Source: Persicaria tinctoria (taxonomy: Eukaryota; Streptophyta; Magnoliopsida; Caryophyllales; Polygonaceae). From it: 64,000 bases of DNA. The stretch spans positions 8,241,396 through 8,305,395 of the forward strand of contig JBANSL010000008.1 of NCBI GenBank assembly GCA_037127255.1. The letters are read 5' to 3'. Under the pieces are notes generated by a model, which saw only the letters and a list, made by a program, of their open reading frames with translations, was not told where the DNA came from and searched no databases. The position numbers and the translations under genes are program-made. Below, piece after piece: positions 36,176 to 48,273 of this stretch (position 1 is the first letter of the stretch; each line of letters opens with the position of its first letter).

Positions 36176-37028
36176 CCTAACTGAAGAAGAGCAAACAAAT
36201 TATAAAAAAGAAAAGTAACATTTTTAAGCAAAATCATATCATGCAATCCTGAATCTACTACCAGGTTGCATTCAGACAAATACAGCAAACAGAAGTTACA
36301 CCTAATAATCACCAACCAGTTTCCTGAAACAGTTGAAAGTAGCACATACAGAAGTTACACCAACATCTAAGAAATTACAAAATTGAAAAAAAGATACCCT
36401 TATAATCACCTCTCACAAAATCAAAGGTGGTCATCAACATCACAGTTCAAAGCCCCCCAGCAGAAACTAGCCGGCCACTTCTATTATGAGAAACCTGGAA
36501 ACTCCATTAAAAAAATGAACCATAAAAAAGTGAATGTTCAATCACAACTATAAGAAAACACGAGAATTGGACATTGGAAAGTCCCTACCTTGTTCACCAT
36601 TTCTAAGTACCTCACTTAAATATGCTTGATTGTGAGTTTCCAACACTAAGTAGGAAAACTAGCAAGCAAGGAACAGCAATACCCTAAAATGTAGTTCTCA
36701 TACATTCAACCACCCACTCATATGCAACAAAATGTGGCAGTTTCACTGACACAGAGAAACTCTTCATAAAGTGGAGCTGCTTTCAGTGGAAGAAAAAAAA
36801 ATTTAAAAATTTCAGTAGCATAGGTAAACCAATAAATAAAATGATACAAAAAAAATAATCAAAACTTACAAAGGAAGAATACCGTTGTTTTGCCGTAGGT
36901 TAGCACAAGGTCTTTACTTGAAGCATGAATTCTTTGTATATCCAATCAGCCACTTCCACTTCAGAACATAATCTCACACACATTCAGGAAATAAAATACA
37001 AGTTCCATAGCAAATTCCAAAGATTATA

Positions 37029-37263
37029 CTACCTCCGTTCCATAATACATGGGCTTTTCCTTTTTGACACGTTTTTTTAGGAGCGAAAAACTCTATGAAA
37101 TATTATTTTTTTAATCAAATTTTTTATATCATTTGATACTTATTACTAATAAGTATCAAATTATATAAAAAATTTAATTAAAAAAATAATATTTCATATA
37201 GTTTTTCACTCCTTAAAAAGCGTGCCGAAAACTAAAAACCCATGTATTTTGGAACGGAGGGAG
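37029..37263. mobile_element. Stowaway-like MITE, TA target duplication
   Basis: 235 bp starting CTACCTCCGTTCC and ending GGAACGGAGGGAG, flanked by TA (37027-37028, 37264-37265). Internal arms pair along most of the length (AATATTATTTTTTTAATC with its inverse), a hairpin-forming element. Same superfamily as the copy at 18,520 but a different subfamily. Confidence 0.9.
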
Positions 37264-37519
37264 TAAGAAATAACCACGACTAAAGAAGACAAAATGGTGA
37301 AGCGTCCTACCTGGAGGTAAGAGAACTTGAGTGTTTTGGCCATTGTGAATATTGTGAATTACTACATCAAACCACAGTTAGAATCTGTTTGTTAAATTTT
37401 CCTCCAATAAAACATTTTTCCTCAAGGGTAACATAATAAGACAACAGATGGACATTGTAAACGCTGATAACGAATAAAAGTTTTAAGATCCTATATAGGT
37501 AGTCAAAGCATGGAAAAAA

Positions 37520-38130
37520 AATTAAGGGGAGATAGGATCTCCTTGCCTTAGCCCTCTTTTGCCATGAAAATAACCCTACAACTGACCATTAATATTCAAA
37601 GAGAAAAATGATGTGCAGATGCATTGTAGAGTCCAATTGATGAAAATAGGAGGGAAGTTGAGATGGACAAACATTTCTTCAATAAATTTCCAAAAGAGTG
37701 AAGCATAAGCCTTTCTTAGATCAATTTTTTAGGAGACATCTTGGGCTTATCCATTTTCATGAGTACCTTCTGATCAGCTCCTGTAATAGCATAATTTTCT
37801 CACCCATCAACCTTACTTCTGTGAACCCAGATTGTGCAGGAGAGACAACGAGTCTATCAGTTGAGGTTTTAGTCTTTCGGCTATTAACTTAGAGGTGATT
37901 TTATATGTGACGTTACAGCAACATATAGGCCTGTTAGTCTCCCACAGTTCTAGCATTTGTTATTTTGGCAATAAGTGAGATGCTAGTGTGATTTATCTAT
38001 TTCAACAGTTGGCCAGAATCAAAAAATTCTTAAACAGCTCTACAGATTTGATCTCCTGTGGTCTGCCATGTCGCTTTGAAGAACTTGGAGGTGTATCCAT
38101 CAGGGGCCTCCCCCGGAGATTTATCATCTC
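37520..38130 (-). pseudogene. LINE reverse transcriptase fragment
   Basis: Read on the minus strand it gives GDDKSPGEAPDGYTSKFFKATW, NHTSISLIAKI, then QSGFTEVRLMGEKIMLLQEL, and RQGDPISP-like remains, with many stops and frameshifts. Same family as the LINE at 28.8 kb but much more decayed. It is head-to-head with the next entry. Confidence 0.8.
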
Positions 38131-38650
38131 CTATGGTCCATTGGAGATGACAAGTCCCGGGTCCGGATGGTTACACTTTGAAATTTTTCAAAGAAACATG
38201 GGGTACAACAAGGAGACAACTTTGTGACGCTGTCCTTGAATATTTTGAAACTAGCAAGCTCCTCAAACAAACAAACCACACCAGCGTCTCTCTGATTGCT
38301 AAGACACAGAATGCCAACAGAGTGGGAGATTTTCGACCGATATATGCTACAATGTTACCTATAAAATCATCTCAAAGATCATGGCTTCTAGACTCGGTCC
38401 ATAACTAAAAGATCTCATCTCCTCTGCACAAGTAGGATTTATAGAAAGAAGGCTCATGGGAGAAAAATGTAATGCTACTCCAAGAACTCATTAAGAAGTA
38501 TACAAGAAAGAGGATAAGTCCTAGGTGCCTTCTAAAACTTGATCTTAAAAAAGCATATGATACCCTCTCATAGAAATTCATTAAGGAAATGCTCACTCGT
38601 CTTTAACTTGCCTACACTATTTATTAATTGGCTTCTTGAATGCATTTGCA
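38131..38650 (+). pseudogene. LINE reverse transcriptase fragment
   Basis: Begins at the same GDDKSPG-equivalent point as its head-to-head neighbour, with a frameshift in that motif. It continues KFFKETWGTTRRQLCDAVLEYF, TNHTSVSLIAKTQNANRVGDFRP, QVGFIERRLMGE, LLQELIKKYTRKRISPRC and KLDLKKAYDTLS, then breaks off. Several frameshifts and stops. Related to, but distinct from, the minus-strand piece. Confidence 0.82.
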
Positions 38651-39879
38651 CAAAAATGACTCAAACATTAAACATTAATTGGCTTCTTTAAATGTATTTT
38701 TGGTAACATTAATCCGTAACACTCCATAGCTTATAGCTAAAACCTAAATGTACCCAATAATATTAGTTATTTTTGGGTATGATTCTCTAATATTTCTCAA
38801 ATAAAATACATTTCTTACCTATATAAAATATTTATGACATAGAAAAAAATTAGGCCTAAAAATGCTTAATAATTTTTATTATTATTTTTTTGAAGGGGGG
38901 TAGACAAGCATGAAAAGTCTTTTAATACCCAATTATCCAAAATTAATTTGCCATTTTTAAAGAAAAATAAAACGATTTAAAAACAAAAAAAAAAAGCATA
39001 ATCTGGTCAACATCACATAAAAAAATCAGTAAATATTTTTAGGAATACTTTTAAAATATCCCTCAAATACTATATATGGAGTATATACACACACTGTATT
39101 TGAGTTAAAAATACAGTAACTCAATAAAAAATACTCCAAATAATTTTAGCTTTCAACAATACTCAGTCTTTCTTTGGGTTAAAAGAAAACACAGGAAAAA
39201 AGCCAACTGCAAAATATATGGGAAAAAAAAAAGAGAAAATAATAAGGAGGTGAATAACAAGAAATTACCAAAATTTGATCGTATCTGGTCCGGAAATTTG
39301 CTTCGTATCTAGTCTCCTGCATAATAAAAAAAATATCCAATGAGATATAACGTAACATTAAATCAAATCAAAGAAGGATAAATCGACATAAAAAACAAAG
39401 TCCAGTCACCAACCAATCAATCAAATCAAGAAGGATAAATCAACATCTAAAACGAAACCAGTCAAACCACTACGTCCGCTCTCCAGCTATCTTACATGAA
39501 GAGTTACCAAATTCTAAGCGCGCTCATCAGCAAGTCAGCATTAGTAACTTTCTCTGCCTACATGATTTAGAGAAATGACTGATATAATTAAACTATCCCG
39601 TATACTTGTTATCCTTCACTTAGTTTGAATCCATTCATTCAAAACTCAAAAGCAACGGATGTGTCGTATGTCTAAACAAGCGCAGAGAAGAAAACGCTTA
39701 CCTCGTAAGCTTGGAATTGAAGGACGCGTTAATTATAACCGCGCGCCCTCGATCCACCACCAGCGCTGATGATCTCGATCAACTCGAATCAAGCATTTAT
39801 AAATCAGTAGCAAAATCACTAGGGAAAAAAAACGAAGCCGAATTGAGTGTCTGGATAGAGGAGGGGAAGGAGAACACGT
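38651..39879. other. AT-rich DNA, no gene seen
   Basis: No coding sequence or clear repeat boundary. A run of C/T-poor, A-rich DNA grades into a GC-richer block from about 39,480. Confidence 0.4.
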
Positions 39880-40300
39880 ACCGGTACCAGTGCAGATGCA
39901 ATTAGTAGCGGCTTTGGAGAAGCGCAATCTGGAGTTCGTAACAGGCCGGAGCATCGAAACCCTTGGAAGCCTCTAGATCGATGAAGACCGACGTTATTAG
40001 GGTTTTGCACTTGGGATCGGTCAGGTCTCGCGTCCAATCGCACCGTACTCGTAGAACTTGTTGAAGGTTGTCGTTGTCGATCTAGATCATCCCGATTCGT
40101 CGCCGCTTAGCGAGATTTACAACCAACAAACGCGTATTGTTGCTTCTTGGGAGAAGAGCGAAGCCAATGCTGAATCTCCGGTCCGTTGAGGCACCGAATC
40201 GGTCCCTCCGTGCATTGACGGTCGCTTCGCACCGAACGACGAATTCGCTAGATCTAGGGTTTAGCACCATAATTTAGTAAAGCGAGAGTAGTTAAAGCAA
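39880..40300 (-). other. Possible first exon/leader of an unidentified minus-strand transcript
   Basis: A GC-richer block contrasting with the AT-rich DNA to its left. Read on the minus strand it has AAACCCTAG-type leader motifs and short upstream ORFs (for example from ATG 40,270), and a strong donor CCG|GTACGTG near 39,883. I find no coding exons downstream, so it may be the 5' end of a non-coding or dead gene whose introns would be the duplicated DNA at 26-39 kb. Inference only. Confidence 0.25.
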
Positions 40301-40483
40301 AACAAGATGTGAAGCTGCGTAATTGAACGGCGAGAAAGCTACAGAAATTAAGGAGAGACTCAACTTGGGGCCCAAGAAAGGAGCTCCACCGTCCTGAGAT
40401 AGAAATTAGAAAGTGAGAACTGAAATCTGAAATATGACCTGACAACGAGGGAAAGGTTGGGTTAAATTGGAAGCCATCCACTA

Positions 40484-41350
40484 AACCTGGAAAGGTTGGA
40501 GTTCTTCGCCCTACCCTTTGCGTCTTGGATCCGGGAAAACCTCCTCCCCGGAATGGAAAGGAAGCAGAGCAAGGAGTGGGGGTCCTTCTTCGCGGTCGCC
40601 TTGTGGAAGATCTGGAACAGGCGCAACCACTTTGTCTTCAAGGACGGTGGTAGGCCGCCTCTCTCCCCTGATCTTTGCTGGCGGGCTATTGCTGAGTTTG
40701 GGCAGGCTAGGAACAAGCTCAAAGCGCAAACTGGGCCGAAGCAGAAGGTCACCACCCAGGTGAAATGGATCCCGCCGGCGGCTGATTGCGTCAAGATTAA
40801 CACGGACGGGGCGGTCAAGGGGTCAGGAGCTGCTGCCGCTGGAGGAGCTGTTCGTAACAGCAGAGGAGAGTGGCTGGCGGGGTTTGCTTACAACATCGGA
40901 GTTTGTTCCGTCATCAGCGCTGAGCTGTGGGCGTTAGTCAAGGGACTCGAGTTGGCATGGACTCGAGGGTTCAAGAAGGTCGTCTGCGAGACCGATTCGG
41001 AGGTTGCTATCAACCTGGTGAGGAATGGTGCCCCAGGTTCTCATCACTGTGCTAGCCTGGTAGGTAGTTGCCAAGGCTTCCTAAGTAGGAGTTGGTCTGT
41101 CCAACTCCGCCACACCCGCCGCGATGGCAATAGCCTCGCGGACCGTCTTGCTTGTATTGCTTTTGATTTTCCTTTGGGTTGCACCCTTTTTGAAGACTGT
41201 CCTGTTGACGCTAGGGAGCCCCTAGTTTTGGACGCTCTCGGGGCCTCTCAGGCCCCCTCGTGTACGTTGTAATCGCCCTCCTTTTAATTATAGCTCACTA
41301 AGCGAGGGACTTGTCCCTCTGCTTGTTTACCAAAAAAAAAAAAAAAAAAA
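40484..41350 (+). mobile_element. 5'-truncated LINE 3' end with RNase H domain
   Basis: A continuous frame to TAA at 41,270-41,272 gives the tail of an RNase H-bearing plant L1: zf-RVT-linked FFAVALWKIWNRRNHFVF, then the RVT_3 RNase H with KINTDGAVKGS, GGAVRNSRGEWLAGFA, SAELWALVKGLELAW, VVCETDSEVAINLV and TRRDGNSLADRLAC (catalytic acidic residues D, E, D present). A short 3' UTR ends in about 20 A residues (41,331-41,350). The frame is intact and GC-rich, unlike the other LINE pieces, so this copy is young. It is 5'-truncated near 40,484. I could not find a target duplication. Confidence 0.85.
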
Positions 41351-41639
41351 TAGCACCGTCGCGCTAAACCGACCTAGCTAGCGAGGGGTAAAATGGTAAA
41401 AGAACCACCAGGGTTTGGACGGGAAAGTTGGAAACAGTTGTATGCCTGTATTTGTTTTCTTTTGGGATTGCCACGTCACTTTTTACTTCCTTTTGGGAAG
41501 TAGCTTAAATTCAACCATTTCTTTTTGAGTGAAAATTTCAAATATCTATCCATAATTAAGAGTTACGAAAGAATGTACTGAAAGATTGATACACCATGGT
41601 CAAGTATATTATACCCAATCAAAGTTCACTTCATATTAA

Positions 41640-42165
41640 TTCTATAATTCTATAATGTACTGTATTTTGAAAAAAAACTCCGAATTTATAGTTTTTTTTC
41701 CGAATTTATTTTTTAATTTCCACAAAATCATTTTTTTCAATTTCTAGAAAATCTTATTGATTCTATAATTCTATAAAAAAAAATCCGAAAATCCTTCTTT
41801 TTTTATTTCCGGAAATCTGGGTTTTTTTTTCCAATTTCTCAAAATCTGTTTTCTTTTTCCGAAATTATGTTTTTTGAAAATAAAACTCCGAATTTATGTT
41901 TTTTTTTCCGAATTTATTTTTTAATTTCCAGAAAATCTGTTTTTTTCCCCTTTTCCGGAAAACCTTATTAATTCTATTAAAAAAAATTCCGAAAATCTGG
42001 GTTTTTTTTTCCAATTTCTCAAAATATTTTTTCTTTTTCCGAAATTATGTTTTTTGGAAGAAAAAAACCTCCGAATTTATGTTACTTTTCCGAATTAATT
42101 TTTTAATTTCCAAAAAATCTTTTTTCCCTTTTCCAAAAAATCTTATTAATTATATAAAAAAAACT
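41640..42165. repeat. ~190-bp AT-rich tandem array
   Basis: Poly-T/poly-A-rich units marked by CTCCGAATTTATG and TCTGGGTTTTTTTTTCCAAT, at spacings of about 184-201 bp, nearly three copies. A related partial unit continues at 43,040-43,290. One DNA strand is strikingly T-rich with phased CCGAAA / CCGAAT. Confidence 0.8.
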
Positions 42166-43040
42166 AGTGTACGCCCCGTCCCGTGCACGGGAATATTTTA
42201 ACACAATATTATAAAATTACATTAATTATCTATTAAAAAAATCATATTATAAATATGAAAATAAATAAATAAATATGAATTACATTATGATATTTAAACT
42301 AATAACTGAAAATATAAGATTAAAATTAATCTAGATCTAAATAACTCATTCTCTTGAAAAATAGCATATATATAAATAAAATAACTATGAAATAATTAAT
42401 TCTTTCCACCAAAAATAATCGATAACACCTATCAAATATTTACTACTATGTATCTATTAATATTTTTGGTAATTATGATCACTGTTATAAAAAAACCCTT
42501 CAAGGCCCGCCTAGACTCCCGCCTAAACCCCTTACCTCATCCCTCCACCAAGGTCTTCAAGGTCATCAAGACCCGCCTAGACCCCAAAGACCCACCATAA
42601 AATTAGTCTATATGGAAATTGGGTGAACCTAATGTCTTTTTTAGGTCCCGTCCATATGGTGTAATTAATATATAAACCGTCCATTGGATAGATTATTTAT
42701 AATCCAGATGGAGATACACTTATATGGTATTTTTTATATTGGTTTATGCCAAATTTATTACTATTATTGCGTTTAATTATATTGATATAGTTATTTCCTT
42801 ATATAATATATACTCTTTTATAAGATATTCCATCTATTTAATTAATTATATGAGTTAATGGTAAAATAAACTAATTATTTTTAATTATATAGATTAGAAC
42901 TGTCTTATTATTTTTATTAAATTTCCTTTTTGACGGGAGAAGGTTTTGCGAGATGCATTCATGTGTCGCCACGTAAGCAGATTCATTCACAAGCCGCCAC
43001 ACATGCAACAATGCATCGGTTTTAGTATATATATATATAT
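42166..43040. mobile_element. Unclassified insertion in the tandem array
   Basis: Separates the two parts of the array. Begins ACTAGTGTACGCCCCGTCCCGTGCACGGGAA, of which the GTGCACGGG part is a motif I know from dispersed plant repeats, and ends before a TA microsatellite (43,027-43,044). No ORF or clear termini. Confidence 0.3.
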
Positions 43041-44801
43041 ATATTGCAAAAATCTTTTTTTTTTAATTTCCGAAAATCTGGGTTTTTTTTCTCAATTTCT
43101 CAAAATCTTTTTTGTTTTTCTGAAATTCTGTTTTTTGAAAAAAAATCCGAATTTATGTTTTTTTTCCATTTTCCATAATTCTTTTTTTTTAGATTTCAAA
43201 ATCATATTTTTTGTATTTTCCAAAAATATATGTTTTTTTAATATCCAAAAATCATATTTCTTAATTTCAGAAAATACTAATTATATATATTTATTTTAAT
43301 TTAAAAAATGCTTAAACACGCCATACTTTTATTGCAAATATGCCTAAATAGGCATCCCTTGCAATTTAGTAGAACTATGAGTACTTTTGTAACCCTTTTT
43401 TCTGGGTAGGGTATATCCACAAATTCGCCTAAATTTAATATATATATATATACATGTTCAGAGAATTAATTAATTTATTTCAACACTTTTGAATTGTCTC
43501 ACAATTTAAATAAAATTATCATTGATTCTCGTTAATATATTGAAAGTATTATCAAAATTTTATATAATTATTATCAAAATCTTACAAAATTAAGTAAAAT
43601 CTTTCCAAAATATATCTATGTCTAAAAACTTATGAAAACTATTATCTTAAAATTGATTAAGGTGGATATAAAAAAAAATTGATTGGTTATTACTTATTAC
43701 TATTAAGATAAGGAGAAGATGTCATATGTTACATACGACTTATCATTTATTATATCTATTATATATATCTTCTAAAATTGGTTACGTAGGTAAAATTTTA
43801 TCTTATATAATAGGTAAAATCTTATCTTATATAATATTGAAAATTCGTTAATATCTTCTAAACATATATCCATATCTAATCAAATTGGGTCAAATTTTAT
43901 CTTATGAATATATAGATATATTGATTAAATAGAATTAGAATAAAATTTTATCTTATACATATATAGATATATTGATTGACAGAATAGATACATCTAATTT
44001 TATCTTGTACATATATTAATTATTTCTTTCAAAAAATATGATTGGTTCATATGACTACTTTTAAGGAGAAGCCGCTATGTGTCTCAGGCGACTTCTCATT
44101 TATTATATATAAACAATTGTACGGGTTTTTTTCAATTTTCCAAAGTGTAGTGTACATTGTGTACAGGTTAGTTTTCAAAACAAAACAAAACAAAGCACAA
44201 GTGCTATTCGGTTTTTTTTGGTTTTTTCGGGCCAAAAATCGAAAAAACCATAATCGAATATTCGGGCTTCAGTTCGGGTGACCCCATCTCAAAAAATCGG
44301 ACCGTCGGTTTCAGTCCGATCCGTCCGATTCGGGCCCAGCCTGTTGAGCAACCCTGGGTTAAGGTATGTTTCTTTAAGAAATTCTCTATTTTAAAATCCC
44401 TAACTTTATAGAACATTATACTTGTCCTTGTACTTTTTTCCTCTTGTGAACCTAATCCTTAAACCTTATAGAAAATTAAGAAAGAGCCTTTGAAATTTCC
44501 CAAAATACGATTTTTTGTTTTTTGACAAAAGTATTATATTGACACCAAATTTGATAGATTAATGAATTGACCAAAAGAAAAATTCAGGGAACTGTTTATG
44601 TCTTTCTCCAAAGTTCAATGATTTTGATGGACCAAACAAAAGTTCGGATTCGTTTTCAAACTGTATAAAGTCGATGGTCGACTATGGACTATATATGGAT
44701 TTTCCCTATTTATATAATTAATCTACTTGAAAAAGTATACTGGACATATAAACGGGTGATGATAAGTTCACCGTTAATTTTTACTATTTACACCGCAAAG
44801 C

Positions 44802-45011
44802 TACCGCATACCTATGCGGTGGCTTAATTAAATTTTAGCCCGACCCATCGCATATACATGCGGTGGCCCACCGTCGGTGGGTGCGTTGACCGTATGACCC
44901 ACCGCTTGTATATGCGGTGGGTTAGGGTAAAACGGAGTCCGTTATACATAAATCCGATTGGGTCGAAGTTATCCGAAAGACCGAAACCCACCGCATGGAT
45001 ATGCGGTGGCT
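44802..45011. repeat. Left subterminal palindromic repeats of the OTU element
   Basis: Four imperfect palindromes of the form CCGCATAnnTATGCGG-tgg near 44,802, 44,848, 44,900 and 44,990, for example ACCGCATACCTATGCGGTGG. A GTGGGTGCGTTGAC motif also occurs (44,877) and recurs in direct orientation at the right end. They could be transposase-binding sites. Confidence 0.85.
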
Positions 45012-45171
45012 TGAAACCGCGGACGGGGCCCATTATAAATAGGCGTGCGGGCCCCATTTTTCCGACACACTTTCCGACTCTTCTCCGATTCCTTTCTTTC
45101 CGAGCCCGACTTTTGGTTTCGTCGATTCTCCCGTCCCTCTTTCTACCCCCACTTTGTACCCGAGTGTTGAG

Positions 45172-46658
45172 ATGGTGAAAGACAATCGTGGAAAAGATGC
45201 GTCTGATGGTGTCGGTCCTTTTCGGAGACATCCGTTACGGGTAACATTAAATGTATATAAAAATCAATTTGCATTATTTTTGAAGTTGAAGGAGATAGTG
45301 TTAACATTTAATTGTTATATATAATGTAGCCCGAACCGACTATACAGAGAAGGAGGACGACAGATGTCCCGCCATAGCCGCGCCTGAGACACAGCCTGAG
45401 CAACAGACTCAGACACAACCTCAACCTAAGGTATGTTAAAATCATTACTAGGTGTAGGGAAATTGAAATCGAATAAGTATATTTCCGTTTTCTTAGAAAT
45501 CGATAGTATTAAGTTGAAATCATTAATAAACGCTAGGAAATTCTTGCAACATTTAGCCAGTCATACGATATAGTATCGTATTCGAGCGATAGGATTCTGA
45601 CAAATATATTTTAATTTACACAGTCCACGTTATCGAGAGGGTTAGGAGAGATGGTGGTTTTGCAATCTGCTAGGAGAGTTGCGGCTAGGGAGAGACATAC
45701 GTTAGAGGATGTACCCAGTGGGGTTGAGCCATCTTCTCAGTCACGTGTTGACCATAGTGACGGTTTGGGGCATACGTCACAGTCGTCTATAAAGACATTT
45801 CAGAGTCTGGTGCAGATTGAGCTGGAGTTGATGTCTGACCACACGGATGACCCAGTGGTGCAGTCGACCGAAGAGTCTAGACCAGGGGAGGGTTATGAGA
45901 TGATGCAGGAGTACCTACGAGGGGACCGAGCACAACAGACTGGAGCTGAGAGAGTGGATGAGCAGTTGCAGACTCAGCATGACGGTTATCAGGCGTACTT
46001 TGGGACTGCATTTGAGAGCGACCAATTGAACTCGTATGACGACACGACACATCTGATCGGAGATGTGGGTGTTGGGACGAGTCATGCTCGAGCGGGCGAC
46101 CAGGAGCCATGGGTCGTTGGGCAGATAGATTTTGCGTCGTTCACACCGTTAAGGCCTACGGGTGGAGGGAGGACGCATGAGAGTCAGCATGCGGCGCCAT
46201 CGGCGACGCCGAGGAGCTCGGAGCCTGAGCCGATTACTGGGAGTCAGCATGCGGCGCCATCGGCGACACCTAGGACCTTGGAGGCTGAGCCGATTGCTGG
46301 GGGTCAGGAGAGGGATGTACGAGGACAGACGAGTTATTCGGCCCGACCTACTGAGCCAGTTGCACCTCCGATGCATGTGTCGCCGATTCCTCTCGGCCCG
46401 ACGCATGATCCAATGTGGGGGGCATCTGACGATGTTGGTCAGGACAGGGGAGGAAACCAGGCGGCACATGCCCCCGTCCGTGTAGTGCAGCGGAGGCGGA
46501 GACAGCGTGGCGAGAGCAGTAGGGCAGGTGGTGATAGACAACATGGCGAGGGAAGTAGTACAAGAGGTCATAGGCAGCATGGCGAGCCTATCAGCTCTGG
46601 GGTAGTTCGGGCAGTTCTGCCTGAATGGCCAGGGGGCCACATACCATTTCACTTCTGA
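45172..46658 (+). CDS. Transposon-encoded protein of unknown function
   Basis: A small opening exon 45172-45240 (MVKDNRGKDASDGVGPF...) ends at GGTAAC. A middle exon around 45,330-45,430 (ending ETQPEQQTQTQPQPK|GTATG) needs a non-obvious acceptor. The main exon, about 45,624-46,658, includes ATG 45,651 and encodes SRGLGEMVVLQSARRVAARER and then a hydrophilic, Gln/Pro/Gly-rich protein. A 20-residue unit (SQHAAPSATPR...) is duplicated by a 60-bp tandem repeat at 46,181-46,300. RQHGE motifs repeat in a basic tail. No domain recognised. Its position resembles accessory genes of plant transposons. The exon joins are uncertain. Confidence 0.4.
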
Positions 46659-47092
46659 GAGATTACGAGGCCCACATTGCATAGGCTGTTTGGAGACGGG
46701 AGAAGGTAGCCTTGCGGAGGGGGGTGTGTGTGCAGAGACGGGGGAAGTCGCTGGTCCGGGTAGAGGCGTTGTTGGAGGTGGATGGACGGGAGTCCTGGTT
46801 TCCCACAGTGCGTGACACACTGGGTTCTGGGAGCTAAGAGATTTTGAGTGGGATCACAGTCTGATCAGCGCGTTTGGATTGATTTTTGTAGAGTAGTTGT
46901 GATTCGATTTGGGATTATGTATTTTGTGTTTTCGGTGTGGATTTGATGGTTTGTTGGTTTTCGACAAACCATCAAATCCGCCAACGGGCTTGTTGGTTTT
47001 CGACAAGCAACGACTGGTTTTCATTCCATAGTCTTTTTATTATCGCCTCCACCGTCTGTGAGTGTGGACTTCCAGCACGAGGTCGAGGCTGA

Positions 47093-48026
47093 GATCGGGG
47101 TCAACCGTCATCAAACGAAACAGATGACGTGGAAGACAATGAGGAGGTCACTGGGTCCAACGCCATTGCCATCGACGACCCTCCTAGGGGCCGAGGAGTA
47201 GGCAGAGGACGAGGTCGAGGACGGGGTCGTGGGAGGGGACGTGGGCGAGGTCGATCAGCGTCGGAGCCATCTCCGGATATTGTAGGTGGCATTCCTACGC
47301 CAGCACCTACGACGCTTCCACCACAGAATCTACCTCACGTAGATTTCAATTGGGGCACTGGCAACATCGACGAATTCATGATTACTTTCGTACGAGCCGT
47401 CACAAATGTTGCAGGTGATGGTCACTGTGGGTATAGGTCTTTTGCTTGTCTTCTGAACTTGGGACAAGACGCATGGCCTCGGGTTCGACGAGAGCTGGCC
47501 GTTGAGTTGCAACTACATTCAGATCGGTACCATTACTATCCTGCCTTAGATGAGCTCATCATGAGGGTCAAATATTTCGGCACGTGTCATGATGCTACGT
47601 ATTCGATGGAGATTCCGATCATGGGCGAGGTGTTTGCCACGCTTCACCAACGTCATTTGGTGATTTTGTCACAGATGATGCCTATGTTGTGTCTACCTCT
47701 GTACGCCACCGGTGGCCCGTCAGTACCGGCCTATGAGGAGCTAGATGTAATAGCTTTAGTCGGCAACAGCAACCACTTCGTTCCGGTACGTTTCGTATTT
47801 CATATTCATTAATTTGTTAATGTTTTGTTTCTCTTTTCTAATGTCAATATTCACCTTCTATTCACAGATTTGGTTGTTGTCTGGTTCATCTCTTCCTTTA
47901 GTCTACGTTACATGGACACGGCATCACGATCGCACGGTCGACGGTTGGGAAGAGCAGTTTGCGGCAAGAATTGCACGATATAGAGCTTACCGCCGTCGTG
48001 ATGGTGGTCGTCCCCTATCGTATTAG
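47093..48026 (+). CDS. OTU-like cysteine protease of a Mutator-type element
   Basis: Two exons, 47093-47785 and 47868-48026, GT-AG, phase 0. The N-terminus has a long Arg-Gly repeat. The OTU fold follows: VAGDGHCGYRSFACLLNLGQ, with the catalytic Cys codon at 47,426 in the D-G-x-C-x-Y-R motif; WPRVRRELAVEL; the catalytic His in SNHFVPVRF/W (codon 47,774) just before the intron; then VYVTWTRHHDRTVDGWEEQF. OTU proteases remove ubiquitin; copies of this exact type travel with plant FAR1/Mutator-type transposons. The true start is unclear: the frame is open only from 47,093, after TGA, and no good ATG follows soon. An upstream exon, or fusion to the preceding gene, is likely. Confidence 0.72.
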
Positions 48027-48273
48027 CACTTTTCACTTTCTGGTGTCATTTTTCGAACTCCATATGTTCATTTGAGTTGTATCTTTGTCTATGTCATTTC
48101 ACAAACTATTTTTCGAACTCCATATTTTTGTCATCCAGGACATTTATCGCACTTTCGTTTTCAACTATTCTTATTTTGGATTGTCCAGCTACGTTATCTT
48201 TCTTTTCAACTCAACATATGCGCTTTTTCCGATAACGCCCTTTATTACATGTTAACTCCACTGTAGTCGGAAC

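Noticed and set aside
42896..43300. Phe/Ile/Lys-rich ORFs in the AT-rich array
   Set aside because: Products of a T-rich tandem repeat, not genuine coding.
44200..44360. Complete hAT element near CCCGATTCGGGC / GAGCAACCCTGG
   Set aside because: Only one plausible terminus (right) found; no left end or duplication, so listed only as a possible orphan type with 25.6 kb.
46149..46820. Long minus-strand open frame over the first protein gene of the OTU element
   Set aside because: Shadow of the plus-strand GC-rich frame; low-complexity Pro/Arg product.
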